Assembly (NCBI GenBank): GCA_031270665.1
Contig: JAISXD010000006.1
Location: 36,000-99,999 of the forward strand
DNA: 64,000 bases
Direction of reading: 5' to 3'
Source of the DNA: Tannerellaceae bacterium
Lineage (GTDB): Bacteria; Bacteroidota; Bacteroidia; Bacteroidales; Tannerellaceae
The notes under the pieces are model-generated. The model saw nothing but the letters and a program-made list of their open reading frames with translations, searched no databases and was not told the origin of the DNA. Positions 47,101 through 55,924 of this stretch are shown in pieces; positions within the stretch are counted from its first letter, which is position 1; every line of letters begins with the position of its first letter. A program made the position numbers and the translations under genes.

Positions 47101-47898
47101 TTATTTCTTTTCTATATCTTTGTAAGCGCTGAGGCGCATCAGCATTTCGTCGAAGTCTACCTGGTGAGCGTCAAATTCAGGGCCGTCTACGCATACGAAT
47201 TTTGTTTTTCCTCCCACCGTGATACGGCAGGCGCCACACATGCCGGTACCATCTACCATAATCGTATTGAGAGACGCTACGGTAGGGATGTCATATTTTT
47301 TTGTCAATGCAGAAACAAACTTCATCATTATGGCCGGACCTATTGTAACGCATAAATCAACCCTCTCCCTGTTGATAATGCTTTCTACGCCATCTGTTAC
47401 CAATCCTTTTGTACCATAAGAGCCATCATCTGTCATGATGATTACTTCATCGGAGTTTACACGCATCTGTTCTTCAAGAATGACCAGTTCTTTTGTCCGG
47501 GCCGCCAATACAACAATTACACGATTGCCCGCTTTGTGAAAGGCCTCTACGATAGGCATCAGTGGAGCAACGCCTACGCCGCCGCCGGCACAAACAACCG
47601 TCCCGGTTTTCTCTATATGCGTAGCTTGTCCCAACGGGCCTACCAAATCGGTAATTTCGTCGCCAACGTTTAGCGCACATATTTTTTTCGATGAGCCACC
47701 CACTGCCTGAATAACCAACGTGATAGTCCCTTTTCCCAAATCAGCGCCTGCAATGGTTAAAGGGATACGTTCGCCATTTTTCCCTATTTTCACAATAACG
47801 AAGTGGCCGGCTTTACGCGAGCGAGCTATTAGGGGCGCCTCCACTTCCAGTTTTACTACATTTGCAGAGAAATATTCTTTGCTTACAATTTTATTCAT
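47101..47898 (-). CDS. NfnA/SudB-like ferredoxin:NADP reductase subunit
   Basis: 265-residue FAD/NAD-binding subunit, related to PyrK and NfnA. The flavin domain shows HFVIVKIGKNGERIPLTIAG (~34-53), the nucleotide domain VVCAGGGVGVAPLMPIV (~105-121), and the [2Fe-2S] ligands are in GTGMCGACRITVGG with CVDGPEF later (~215-240). First gene of the pair with the GltD-like subunit. The ATG at 47898 is chosen because upstream in-frame codons cross the promoter (TATCTTTG, 47958-47965, minus). Confidence 0.87.
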   Translation of the reverse strand: MNKIVSKEYFSANVVKLEVEAPLIARSRKAGHFVIVKIGKNGERIPLTIAGADLGKGTITLVIQAVGGSSKKICALNVGDEITDLVGPLGQATHIEKTGTVVCAGGGVGVAPLMPIVEAFHKAGNRVIVVLAARTKELVILEEQMRVNSDEVIIMTDDGSYGTKGLVTDGVESIINRERVDLCVTIGPAIMMKFVSALTKKYDIPTVASLNTIMVDGTGMCGACRITVGGKTKFVCVDGPEFDAHQVDFDEMLMRLSAYKDIEKK

Positions 47899-48155
47899 AT
47901 AATCGCTTGTTGGTATTTGCCGGAACGTGATTTTTGGAAATATTTTAATTAAAGACGCAAAGATAATCAAAACCGGAAAATGACATCACTGTAGCCAACA
48001 TTATAAACAGCGTTCTTTAGTATAAACATAAAACAGACTATCTGCATGAAAAATTCCTGCTTCAAAAAAAATGGGTTTATAATCACAGTAATCAAATAAA
48101 TCACAGCTAAGACGGATAATTAGTTGTATTTTTACACCTCAAAATACGGAAAAAT

Positions 48156-48623
48156 ATGAACATACAATTATTTGCTTGCGATTATACAAATACGGCTCAT
48201 AGAAAAGCAGTTGCAACTTTAGTGAACGCTTACGTGAACGATGAAATGGGGGGTGGCAATCCCTTGGATGAAAACGAACAGATCCGTTTGGTGGAAGGCT
48301 TGGAAGAGCATCCGAAATCAATTGTCATTCTTGCGGAAACAGGGGGCGTTTTTGCCGGTTTACTGGTTGCATTTGAGAATTTTGCAACCTTCTCGGTTCG
48401 TCCGATGATTAACATTCACGACGTCATTGTACTGAAAGAATACCGTGGAAAAGGAATCGCTCGGAAACTGATGCAAGCCATTACTGCAGAAGCCGGCAAA
48501 CGGGGATGCAGCCGGATTACCCTCGAAGTGCGCGATGATAATGTCAATGCTCAAAAACTTTATCGTAGCGAAGGTTTCGGCGAAGTGGAACCAACTCATT
48601 ATTATTGGCGGAAGTATTTGTAG
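48156..48623 (+). CDS. GNAT-family N-acetyltransferase
   Basis: 155-residue acetyltransferase with the CoA-binding motif A in VLKEYRGKGIARKLMQA (~96-112) and the motif B Tyr in NAQKLYRSEGFGE. The substrate is unknown. It is convergent with the retron reverse transcriptase, 55 nt between stops. I see no toxin-antitoxin arrangement and no reason to count it as part of the retron, although position alone does not exclude it. Confidence 0.87.
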   Translation: MNIQLFACDYTNTAHRKAVATLVNAYVNDEMGGGNPLDENEQIRLVEGLEEHPKSIVILAETGGVFAGLLVAFENFATFSVRPMINIHDVIVLKEYRGKGIARKLMQAITAEAGKRGCSRITLEVRDDNVNAQKLYRSEGFGEVEPTHYYWRKYL

Positions 48624-48678
48624 ATTTGCATCTATTATGATCTTATCGACTGCTTGTCTGCAATCTCCTCTGTATGGC

Positions 48679-49722
48679 TTATTGCATTAGTTGAAATTCA
48701 CAGACCATTCTTTGATAAAGGGTATCGTTTCTCCCCCGTACTTGTCCTACAAAATTGATATAGCCGCTAAGGCGACGAATGAAAAGTTGTAGCTGTTCTT
48801 CGTCTGGTGGATTTGTCAGCTTGAAATGTCGTTGCGTGGCTGTTTTAATGCCATTTTTTGTTGAATCGTGGAGCATTGCACGGATTTTTTTTAGCAGTTT
48901 TCTGTCTACGTTCACTTTCTCGTTTACGGTTAGTCCTGTAACTGTTTGTTTGTGGTGCGAAGATTTCAGGTGTACTTTCTTTTCGTTGGTCTCAAAGCCG
49001 TTCCGGTGAATTAGCTCTTTGATTTTCAATGTAATTTCATCTGAAATGAATACGTTGGATGAAAAAGTCAAATCATCGGCATAGCGCGTGAATTGCAAAT
49101 AGTTTTTTTGGCAAAAGAAACGTAAATCAGCATCCAGTTCGAGGCAAACGAAATTCGATAAAACGGGCGACGTTGGCGCGCCTGTCGGCAGTTTGCCTTC
49201 GTAGGTTGTGAGAAGTGTCAGGGCGATTGCCATTTGTTCGCTGAAATTAAAGACGGGCGAAGTGAAAAGTTTCTTTATCCGCCGGGCCGGGATATTCGGA
49301 AAAAAATCTTTCAGGTCTATGTTCAGGATGTGTTTTTTCCCGGTGTGAACTTCGGCATTTGCCACGATGTTGCAATGCTTTTTCTGAAAGATTGGCGGAT
49401 GTATCACAAAACCGTGCACTTCTTCGGGCTTTATGCACAAATAATATGCCTGTAAGAAATAATTCAACTGTTTTTGAATTCTCTTTAATTGCTCCCCGGG
49501 CTCGGAAATATGCCGTCTGCCACCTCGTTTTTTCTTGATAATATAATGTTTATATTCCGGGGAGTTGATTATTTTCTCCAGTAGGGAGATGGGTGTTCTC
49601 AGAAACTGGCAAAGGTTCATTGGCTTTTTGAGCGAGAGAAGGCACAAAGCGTTGCATTCGTACTTTTGTAGAGCGGTATCCTGTTTTGGCAGGAGAGGTA
49701 ATCTGTCGGGCTTTTGTTGCAT
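48679..49722 (-). CDS. Retron-type reverse transcriptase
   Basis: 347-residue RNA-directed DNA polymerase. It bears the retron hallmarks: NAEVH (NAxxH motif, ~122-126), the metal-binding Asp in LNIDLKDFFPNIP (~133-145), LPTGAPTSPVLSNFVCLELD (~178-197), catalytic YADD (214-217) in FTRYADDLTFSS, and the VTG triplet in KQTVTGLTVN (~261-263). It lacks any fused domain. The ATG (49720-49722) is 9 nt after the a2 repeat of the msr-msd locus, the usual spacing. An in-frame Met at residue 35 is a possible alternative start. It would copy the msd part of the adjacent RNA into branched single-stranded DNA. Retrons act mainly in phage defence with an effector protein; the likeliest here is the DnaB-like ATPase upstream. 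Confidence 0.93.
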   Translation of the reverse strand: MQQKPDRLPLLPKQDTALQKYECNALCLLSLKKPMNLCQFLRTPISLLEKIINSPEYKHYIIKKKRGGRRHISEPGEQLKRIQKQLNYFLQAYYLCIKPEEVHGFVIHPPIFQKKHCNIVANAEVHTGKKHILNIDLKDFFPNIPARRIKKLFTSPVFNFSEQMAIALTLLTTYEGKLPTGAPTSPVLSNFVCLELDADLRFFCQKNYLQFTRYADDLTFSSNVFISDEITLKIKELIHRNGFETNEKKVHLKSSHHKQTVTGLTVNEKVNVDRKLLKKIRAMLHDSTKNGIKTATQRHFKLTNPPDEEQLQLFIRRLSGYINFVGQVRGRNDTLYQRMVCEFQLMQ

Positions 49723-49731
49723 AAATAAAAA

Positions 49732-49889
49732 AATGAGCTGTTGTTAATTATCTTTGATTTATACGCTTTATGAGGAGCGGAGCGGAGCATAAAGCGGAAT
49801 ATCTCCACTTTCTCACGGGTTGCGGGAACACAACCGTTATGTCTGTAAAATTGCGTTTGACATCATAATGTTTGAAACAACAGCTCATT
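49732..49889 (-). ncRNA. Retron msr-msd RNA locus
   Basis: On the minus strand the RNA runs from 49889 to 49732 and is closed by perfect 14-bp inverted repeats a1 (49876-49889, AATGAGCTGTTGTT) and a2 (49732-49745). Inside are an msr hairpin with GGTTG (49835-49831) and CAACC (49822-49818), and an msd hairpin with arms CGCTTTATG (49796-49788) and CATAAAGCG (49772-49764) around a loop of CTCCG-type repeats. It starts 7 nt after the DnaB-like stop and ends 9 nt before the reverse transcriptase ATG. No separate promoter is seen between the ATPase gene and a1. The priming guanosine cannot be fixed by eye. Confidence 0.87.
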
Positions 49890-49896
49890 CATATCT

Positions 49897-50955
49897 TTAG
49901 AATGGAAATGGAGGTTCATCGTCCAACTCCTTCAATCGGTTAAGCGAAAATGTGAAATCTTCTTTAACGTTGACGGCGTTTTTAAATTGGGGTATTTCAG
50001 TGTCAAATGGCAAGAAGACGTGGCCCGTGGCCCCGTTGCGATTTTTGGCCACAATAAATTCCGCAATGCCGCTCAGGTCATTTCCTTGATCATCTTCAAC
50101 GATTCCGAAATACTCGGGACGATGCAGCAAAATCACTTTGTCGGCATCTTGTTCAATAGCGCCGCTTTCGCGCAAATCGGCGAGTTGCGGGCGTTTGCCT
50201 TCCGTCCCGAATCTGTATTCGGCGCTTCTGTTCAGCGAGCTCGAAGCGATAATGCACACATTGTATTCCTGGGCCATGTTCTTCAGTTCGCGGCTCACAG
50301 AACTCACTTCATCTACGCGCTGCCTCCAATGTCGGTTGGAACTTACCAATTGCAGGTAATCAAGTACGATTACTTTTACGCCATTTTCGCGGATTTGTTT
50401 TTCGCAATGCGCTTTTATGGTGGAGATGGTAGTATTCCGGCTGTCAAGTACAAACAGTTGGTGGACGGCAAGCGCTTTTTCGATGGCGTTGATGCGTTCC
50501 CATTGGGTCTCACTCATGGTTTTATGTCGTATCAGATGCGCCGGAACTTCAGCGAGCGACGCGATAAAACGATTTGCGAGATCTTTCTCGGAAAAATCGA
50601 GCGTAACGAAAAGCAGCGGAACGGTTTTTGAAATATTCAGTGACAGATCGACCAAAAAAGTCGTTTTCCCCATTGCCGGCCGGCTGCCGATTATAACAAA
50701 TTCGCCGGGAAGCAAATCGCCAAGGGTGCTGTCTAAATGCTGGAATCCGGTCTTGAAAACGTCGCTTTGGGGAGTTTCCGTTCTGAGCCGGCGCAGGTTT
50801 CGGGCAACAAGTTCGGCAACCGGTATGGCGTCTTTTCCGGCAAACCGTTCATTTTCGTAAAGCAATTTCTTTAGCTCAGAAACAACGGCTCTGTCATCGT
50901 CCTGCTCGTTACGGGCGATGACGTCTTCAATTTTTTGTCGTAATTCCGGTGTCAT
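49897..50955 (-). CDS. DnaB-like RecA-fold ATPase, retron-linked
   Basis: 352-residue protein made of the C-terminal (RecA-like) domain of DnaB helicase with a ~75-residue helical N-terminus and no DnaB-N domain. Walker A is GSRPAMGKTT (90-99), Walker B VIVLDYLQLV (~195-204) and the H4/arginine-finger region KNRNGATG (304-311); RPQLADLRESGAIEQDADKV is also DnaB-like. Two differences stand out: DnaB's catalytic Glu position (SLEMS) reads TLDFS, and the sensor Gln of SQL reads SSL. Start 50955 follows a promoter (-7 TATCTTTG, 50994-51001) by ~38 nt. Its stop is 7 nt from the retron a1, so it is probably cotranscribed with it. It may be the retron effector, or a DNA-handling partner. Confidence 0.85.
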   Translation of the reverse strand: MTPELRQKIEDVIARNEQDDDRAVVSELKKLLYENERFAGKDAIPVAELVARNLRRLRTETPQSDVFKTGFQHLDSTLGDLLPGEFVIIGSRPAMGKTTFLVDLSLNISKTVPLLFVTLDFSEKDLANRFIASLAEVPAHLIRHKTMSETQWERINAIEKALAVHQLFVLDSRNTTISTIKAHCEKQIRENGVKVIVLDYLQLVSSNRHWRQRVDEVSSVSRELKNMAQEYNVCIIASSSLNRSAEYRFGTEGKRPQLADLRESGAIEQDADKVILLHRPEYFGIVEDDQGNDLSGIAEFIVAKNRNGATGHVFLPFDTEIPQFKNAVNVKEDFTFSLNRLKELDDEPPFPF

Positions 50956-50993
50956 ATCGTTTGTTTTTGTATTATCTACAGACTTCGTTGCAG

Positions 50994-51001
50994 CAAAGAT
51001 A
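50994..51001 (-). promoter_or_regulatory. -7 box of the retron operon
   Basis: TATCTTTG on the minus strand matches TAnnTTTG and lies 38 nt before the ATPase ATG. No other promoter is visible before the msr-msd locus or the reverse transcriptase. Confidence 0.6.
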
Positions 51002-51039
51002 CGAAATGGAACGGATATCACAAGTCTGTTCTGCTTTAA

Positions 51040-52374
51040 TTACACCTGCCTGGCATGTTGCCATAAGAATACCCAGGCCGTGAGGGCGGCTAATCCGTCG
51101 GAGATGGGAGCTGCATACCATACGCCGTCTAATCCGAAGAAAGGGGGAAGGAACCATAGGGCGGGGAGGAGGTAAAGGAATTGGCGGGTGAGGCTCAGGA
51201 AGATGGCTTTCCAGGCAAGGCCGATGCTCTGGAAGAACTGACCGATAGCGATTTGCGAACCGACCACCATGAATAATGACAGGCTGAGCTTAAGCCCGTT
51301 GGCGGATATGGCGGTAAGGGTGGGGTCGGAGGTAAATCCCCGTACGATGATTCCGGGGAAGAGAAGGCAACAGGCCCAGCCTGTCCCCATGATGCAGGTT
51401 GCTGTGATGATTACCAAACGAAGCGTTTCCATTACCCGGCGGTGGTGCCCGGCGCCATAGTTGAAGCCCACAATGGGCTGCATTCCCTGGGCAATTCCGA
51501 TAACGAGCATCACCAGGAGCATGCCCACGCTTGAGATGATGCCGTTTGCGCCCAATGCCAGGTCGCCTCCGTATGCCTGGAGCGAATGGTTCATCACGAC
51601 GTTCACCAGGCTGCCGGCCAATTGCATGGCGAAGGGGGATATGCCGATCGTTATGATTGTCCATACGATATGCCTGTCCGGCTTCAGGTATTTCTTGCGG
51701 AAGCGTAGCAGGCTCTTTTTACTTGCGAAGTGATGCATTACGAAGGCTGTGCTTACCGCCATCGAGATAACGGTAGCATAAGCCGCCCCTTTGATACCCA
51801 TATCGAGGGCGAAGATGAATACAGGGTCTAACAGCACGTTCAATAGGGCCCCGATAAGCATCGTCACCATTGCTTTTCCGGGATACCCCGAGGCGCGCAT
51901 AACGGCATTGAAGCTAAAGCTCAGGGCGGGAAGTATCGTGGTGGGGATAATGATGTAAAGGTATTCCCTGGCATAAGGGATGGTAGCTTCGCTCCCGCCG
52001 AACCGGCGAAGCAGGTCGTCGAGGAAAAGCAGGCTGGGGACGACGGTGACGCCCGTAATGACGAACGTCAGGGTTAAGGCATTACCCAGGATGTTTTCGG
52101 CCCGGTCATTATCCCTTCTTCCAAGAGAGATAGATACATGCGTGGCGGCCCCTGTGCCTACCAGCATACCGAATGCCTGGAGGAAAAATAGGATGGGGAA
52201 TGTGAGCGTAAGCCCTGAAATAGCCAGCGGGCCTACGCCATGGCCGATAAATATGCGGTCTACGATATTGTATAGCGAATTGACCATCGTGCCGATTACC
52301 GCCGGGATGGCGTAATGCAGCAAGAGGCGGCTTATCTTCTCGTGCTCCAGTTTATAGGTGATTCCGTTTGTCAT
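51040..52374 (-). CDS. MATE-family efflux transporter
   Basis: 444-residue polytopic protein of the multidrug and toxin extrusion family, with about 12 helices in two halves. Early IPAVIGTMVNSLYNIVDRIF and the second-half QPIVGFNYGAGHHRR are MatE signatures. It exports cationic drugs or other organics with Na+ or H+. It overlaps the upstream ABC ATPase gene by 23 nt and so belongs to the pfkA-fec-like-MATE transcript. Confidence 0.91.
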   Translation of the reverse strand: MTNGITYKLEHEKISRLLLHYAIPAVIGTMVNSLYNIVDRIFIGHGVGPLAISGLTLTFPILFFLQAFGMLVGTGAATHVSISLGRRDNDRAENILGNALTLTFVITGVTVVPSLLFLDDLLRRFGGSEATIPYAREYLYIIIPTTILPALSFSFNAVMRASGYPGKAMVTMLIGALLNVLLDPVFIFALDMGIKGAAYATVISMAVSTAFVMHHFASKKSLLRFRKKYLKPDRHIVWTIITIGISPFAMQLAGSLVNVVMNHSLQAYGGDLALGANGIISSVGMLLVMLVIGIAQGMQPIVGFNYGAGHHRRVMETLRLVIITATCIMGTGWACCLLFPGIIVRGFTSDPTLTAISANGLKLSLSLFMVVGSQIAIGQFFQSIGLAWKAIFLSLTRQFLYLLPALWFLPPFFGLDGVWYAAPISDGLAALTAWVFLWQHARQV

Positions 52375-53389
52375 CTTTGGTGTTTAGCGTTTCGATTGTA
52401 GCGATTAAATCGGCTATGCTGTTTACGCATAGCGGCGGCCGGTTGGGCGGGGTGATTACGATTTGCCGTTTGCCCAGGCAGTTTACGTGGATACGGGTAT
52501 CGTCCGGGGAGGACGCTCGCCAGCCGTTCCGCATGAGCGCATTCGCCGCCCAGTGCGCCGTGAGAGGGTCGCCCGTCAGGCCAATGGGGGTAAGGGGGGC
52601 GGTTGCCGTGAGTTTTCCGGTGGCGGGGTCGAAGCGAATGTCATCCTTATGGAAGAACGTCTCGAACAGACCGCCCAGGATGAGGTCTTCCGGCGTGCCG
52701 CAGGCCAGGGGGCGTTCTTTCTCCAGCAGCCACAGGCGGTCTCCCATCTGTATGGCCGCCTCTATGTCATGCGTTGAGAGGAGGATTGTCTTCTGCTGCT
52801 CCCGGGCTAAGCGGCGCAGCAGCGCCATCGTTCCGATGCGGCTGGTTACGTCGAGGAAGGCCGTTGGCTCGTCTAATATAATGATGGGACATTGCTGGGC
52901 CAGCGCCTTGGCTATCATGGCTTTCTGACGTTCCCCGTCACTGAGTTCGGCTACGTAGCCGGAGGCTTTGTGGCTGATACCGGCGGCCTGGAGCGAATGC
53001 GTGATGATATCCCTGTCGCGCTTTTTCAGCCTTCCGAAAAAGCCGGTGTGGGGGTGGCGGCCCAGGGAGACGAGTTCGTATACGGTTATTCCGCCGGCAT
53101 GGGTCCGGTCGGTCAGCACGACGCCGACGGCGAGCGAGCGCTCCGCCTGTGAAAAAGCGCTTAAAGGCTTGCCCTGGAGCAGCACTTCGCCCGAGAGCGC
53201 CTGCTGGAAACCGCCGAGCGTGCGCAGCAGCGTAGACTTGCCGGCTCCGTTGAGCCCAAGCAGACAGGTCACTTCGCCGGCATACAGCTTCAGATTCAGG
53301 CCGGAGTGGACCACCTTCTTCTTCCCGTTTCTCAGCACATACCCGATGCGCAGCCCGGCAGCCTCTATTACGGGCGTTCGTTCGCTCAT
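52352..53389 (-). CDS. Iron-siderophore/cobalamin-type ABC transporter ATPase (FecE/BtuD-like)
   Basis: 345-residue ATPase of a FecCD-type importer. Walker A GLNGAGKST (~44), signature LSDGERQKAMIAKALA (~148), Walker B IIILDEPTAFLD (~170). A ~90-residue C-terminal extension beyond the ATPase core is unusual for E. coli FecE but known among Bacteroidetes homologues. The ATG at 53389 gives the proper start; longer forms run into the permease gene. The permease stop lies 5 nt upstream. No substrate-binding protein or TonB receptor is present in the window. Confidence 0.87.
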   Translation of the reverse strand: MSERTPVIEAAGLRIGYVLRNGKKKVVHSGLNLKLYAGEVTCLLGLNGAGKSTLLRTLGGFQQALSGEVLLQGKPLSAFSQAERSLAVGVVLTDRTHAGGITVYELVSLGRHPHTGFFGRLKKRDRDIITHSLQAAGISHKASGYVAELSDGERQKAMIAKALAQQCPIIILDEPTAFLDVTSRIGTMALLRRLAREQQKTILLSTHDIEAAIQMGDRLWLLEKERPLACGTPEDLILGGLFETFFHKDDIRFDPATGKLTATAPLTPIGLTGDPLTAHWAANALMRNGWRASSPDDTRIHVNCLGKRQIVITPPNRPPLCVNSIADLIATIETLNTKDDKRNHL

Positions 53390-53394
53390 GCTTT

Positions 53395-54435
53395 TCAGTT
53401 GAAATAGTGGATGTTCTTCCGGTTTATAATTACGTAGATGACAACGGGCGCGCCTATGAGCGGCGTAACGGCGTTGAGCGGCAAGAGGGTGTTCATGCTC
53501 GGCGTTACCATCAGGATATTGCATAAAAGCGCTATGCACGAGCCGGTAAGCAGCGTTACGGGGAGCAGTGCCTTATGGTTGGAAGACCCCAGCAGCAGGC
53601 GGGCGATATGCGGAACGGCAAGCCCGATAAAGGACACGGGGCCGCAAAAGGCCGTGGTGACGGCCGTCAGTATTCCGGTGCAGAGCAGGATTGTCATGCG
53701 TGTGCGGCGGATACGTACGCCCAGATTGGCGGCATACAGTTCGCCCAGTAGGAGTGCGTTGAGCGGTTTGATAAGCAAAACGGCAAGGAACAGTCCGCCC
53801 GACGAACAGAGGAGAAAGAGCGGCAGTTGCGCCAGCGATACGCCCGAGAAATTGCCCAGCCCCCACATCACATAGGCATGCACCTTGTCGGTAGAAGCAT
53901 AGAAATTGAGGATGGAAATGACCGATGAGGCTAAATACCCAATCATCAGCCCGATGATGAGCAACATCACATTGTTTTTCACCTTGGATGAGAAGTATAG
54001 GATAAGGCCCAGCACGGCGCACGCCCCCACGAAAGCTGCCAGGATGATAGCCGGATAGCCGCTCACGGGAAGGTCTGCCAGCCGGCTGAGCGACCCTCCG
54101 AGGCAGAGCATCACAACGGCCACGCCCAGGTTGGCCCCGTCGCTGATGCCCAGGATGGAAGGCCCGGCCAGGGGATTGAGGAAAAGCGTCTGCATCAACA
54201 ACCCGCTCACTGCCAGCGACGCCCCGGCAAACATGGCCGTAAACGCCTGCGGGAGCCGTGACTGAAGCACGATGTGCCGCCACGACGCCCGCTGGGGCTC
54301 TCCGCCCAGCAGGATGTCGAGCACGCTTTCGGGCGGGATAGACACGGCGCCATAGACCACGCTGCCGGCCAGTAACGCAACGAGCGCCGCCGGCAACAGG
54401 GTGTAAAGCAAGCATATCCGGCGGTTCATCGGCAA
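53395..54435 (-). CDS. FecCD-family ABC transporter permease
   Basis: 346-residue permease of an iron-siderophore, heme or cobalamin importer, with about 9-10 helices. Family blocks include SRLPQAFTAMFAGASLAVSG (~60-79), NPLAGPSILGISDGANLGV (~86-104) and FIGLAVPHIARLLLG (~268-282), the last being the coupling helix for the ATPase. The start at 54435 or the Met two codons later are equally possible. Lies between pfkA (32 nt) and the ATPase gene (5 nt), all on the minus strand. Confidence 0.9.
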   Translation of the reverse strand: MPMNRRICLLYTLLPAALVALLAGSVVYGAVSIPPESVLDILLGGEPQRASWRHIVLQSRLPQAFTAMFAGASLAVSGLLMQTLFLNPLAGPSILGISDGANLGVAVVMLCLGGSLSRLADLPVSGYPAIILAAFVGACAVLGLILYFSSKVKNNVMLLIIGLMIGYLASSVISILNFYASTDKVHAYVMWGLGNFSGVSLAQLPLFLLCSSGGLFLAVLLIKPLNALLLGELYAANLGVRIRRTRMTILLCTGILTAVTTAFCGPVSFIGLAVPHIARLLLGSSNHKALLPVTLLTGSCIALLCNILMVTPSMNTLLPLNAVTPLIGAPVVIYVIINRKNIHYFN

Positions 54436-54467
54436 GGTCTGTTATCGGGTGACAAGCGTCAACCGGT

Positions 54468-55448
54468 TTAGATGGATGATATGCGGAGCACCTTGAGCAA
54501 GTCGCGGTTGATAGGCTTGTCGTTCTTGATTGCCTTGGCAAAGGGCACATACACGATTTCCTGGTTCTGTATCCCGGTCATCACGTTGCGCTGGTCGTCG
54601 AGCAGGGCTTCGATAGCGGCAATGCCCATACGGGTAGCCAGTATACGGTCCTGGGCCGAAGGGGCTCCTCCGCGCTGCAGATGCCCCAGGATACTCACGC
54701 GGACGTCAAACTGCGGGTATTCCTTCTTCACGCGTTCGGCCACGCCTATGGCCCCGCCCGTTACCTCGCTTTCGGCCACGAGCACGATGCTGCTGTTCTT
54801 CGTTTTACGCAGTCCGTTGTCTATCATGTCGGCCAGCTGGTCGGTCTCCATCGAGATTTCCGGTATGATGGCCGCCTCGGCGCCCGAAGCAATCGCCCCG
54901 TTGAGCGCCAGGAAACCGGCGTCGCGCCCCATCACCTCAATAAAGAAGAGGCGGTCGTGCGAGGAGGCCGTATCGCGAATCTTGTCCACACATTCCATAA
55001 TCGTATTGAGCGCCGTGTCGTAGCCGATGGTGATGTCGGTGCCAAACAGGTCGTTGTCTATCGTTCCGGGAAGGCCCACGATGGGGAAGTTGAACTCCTG
55101 GGCAAAGATACGGGCGCCGGTGAGCGTCCCGTCGCCGCCGATAACCACCAGCGCGTCGATGCCCTGCTCTATCAGCCGGTCGTATGCCTGCCGCCTGCCT
55201 TCGGGCGTTTTGAACTCATCGCAACGGGCCGTCTTCAGAACCGTTCCGCCCCGTTGGATAATATTACTCACATGCTGCGTTCTGAAATCTTCAATCTCTC
55301 CGGTGATCAGTCCCTTGTAGCCTCTGTATATCCCTTTGACGTTCATCCCGTTAGAGATAGCGCCCCGGGTTACTGCGCGTATGGCCGCATTCATTCCCGG
55401 AGCATCGCCTCCGGACGTTAATATACCAATCCTTTTTACTGCTGACAT
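54468..55448 (-). CDS. pfkA: ATP-dependent 6-phosphofructokinase
   Basis: 326-residue glycolytic phosphofructokinase. Residues of the ATP site ([19 protein letters not shown], ~10-28) and GGDGTLTGA (~103) plus the substrate/Mg site [20 protein letters not shown] (~124-143) are present. Gly after GGDG and the D-x-D of TIDND agree with ATP rather than pyrophosphate dependence. Promoter -7 box TATTTTTG at 55473-55480 on the minus strand. Downstream transporter genes follow closely, without an evident terminator. Confidence 0.96.
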   Translation of the reverse strand: MSAVKRIGILTSGGDAPGMNAAIRAVTRGAISNGMNVKGIYRGYKGLITGEIEDFRTQHVSNIIQRGGTVLKTARCDEFKTPEGRRQAYDRLIEQGIDALVVIGGDGTLTGARIFAQEFNFPIVGLPGTIDNDLFGTDITIGYDTALNTIMECVDKIRDTASSHDRLFFIEVMGRDAGFLALNGAIASGAEAAIIPEISMETDQLADMIDNGLRKTKNSSIVLVAESEVTGGAIGVAERVKKEYPQFDVRVSILGHLQRGGAPSAQDRILATRMGIAAIEALLDDQRNVMTGIQNQEIVYVPFAKAIKNDKPINRDLLKVLRISSI

Positions 55449-55497
55449 AATACCTTATTTAAAAATCCACTGCAAAAATAATAATTATTTACGGTTC

Positions 55498-55924
55498 CCC
55501 ATGCCCGGCGAAATAAATTAAACGGCCCGCTGCGCTTCGCCCGTACATTTTGTGAGGCAGGCGGGGGGCGGCGATTGTTAAAGAAATGTTATATTTGAAG
55601 GATTATGCTTTTTTAACGGTGAGCAATCTGTCAGCCAAAACGCCGTAAGGCATAGCATTTTGCTATTGCGCCGGGGGCGTTTGCAGGGGCGTACGGCGCG
55701 CCGGGGGCAAGGTGTAGTGAGGGTATGGGCAGGGTGAAGGCGGCCTGAGGGTAAAGGACGCGCTGGTAGTAAAGCGTAGGGGGATTGCTTACATCTGGTA
55801 TATGCCTCCGATGTGCCTCCGGTGCGCTTCCGTATTGCCTGGCTGGATTATTTGTAGTATCTTGCAGAATAGTATGTTTAACGGGGCCTGCTTTATGGGG
55901 GCAGGCGCTTAAAACCAAACGCTT
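55498..55924. other. Intergenic stretch with a possible plus-strand promoter
   Basis: No gene is convincing. A -7 box TATATTTG (55590-55597) points toward the gene at 55925, leaving a leader of over 300 nt, and TATCTTGC-like sequence lies near 55857. The middle is G-rich with short imperfect repeats. Frames on the minus strand here are shadows. Confidence 0.4.

Noticed and set aside
48156..48623. GNAT gene as a retron toxin
   Set aside because: It is convergent, on the opposite strand and has its own spacing; no coupling to the retron is visible.
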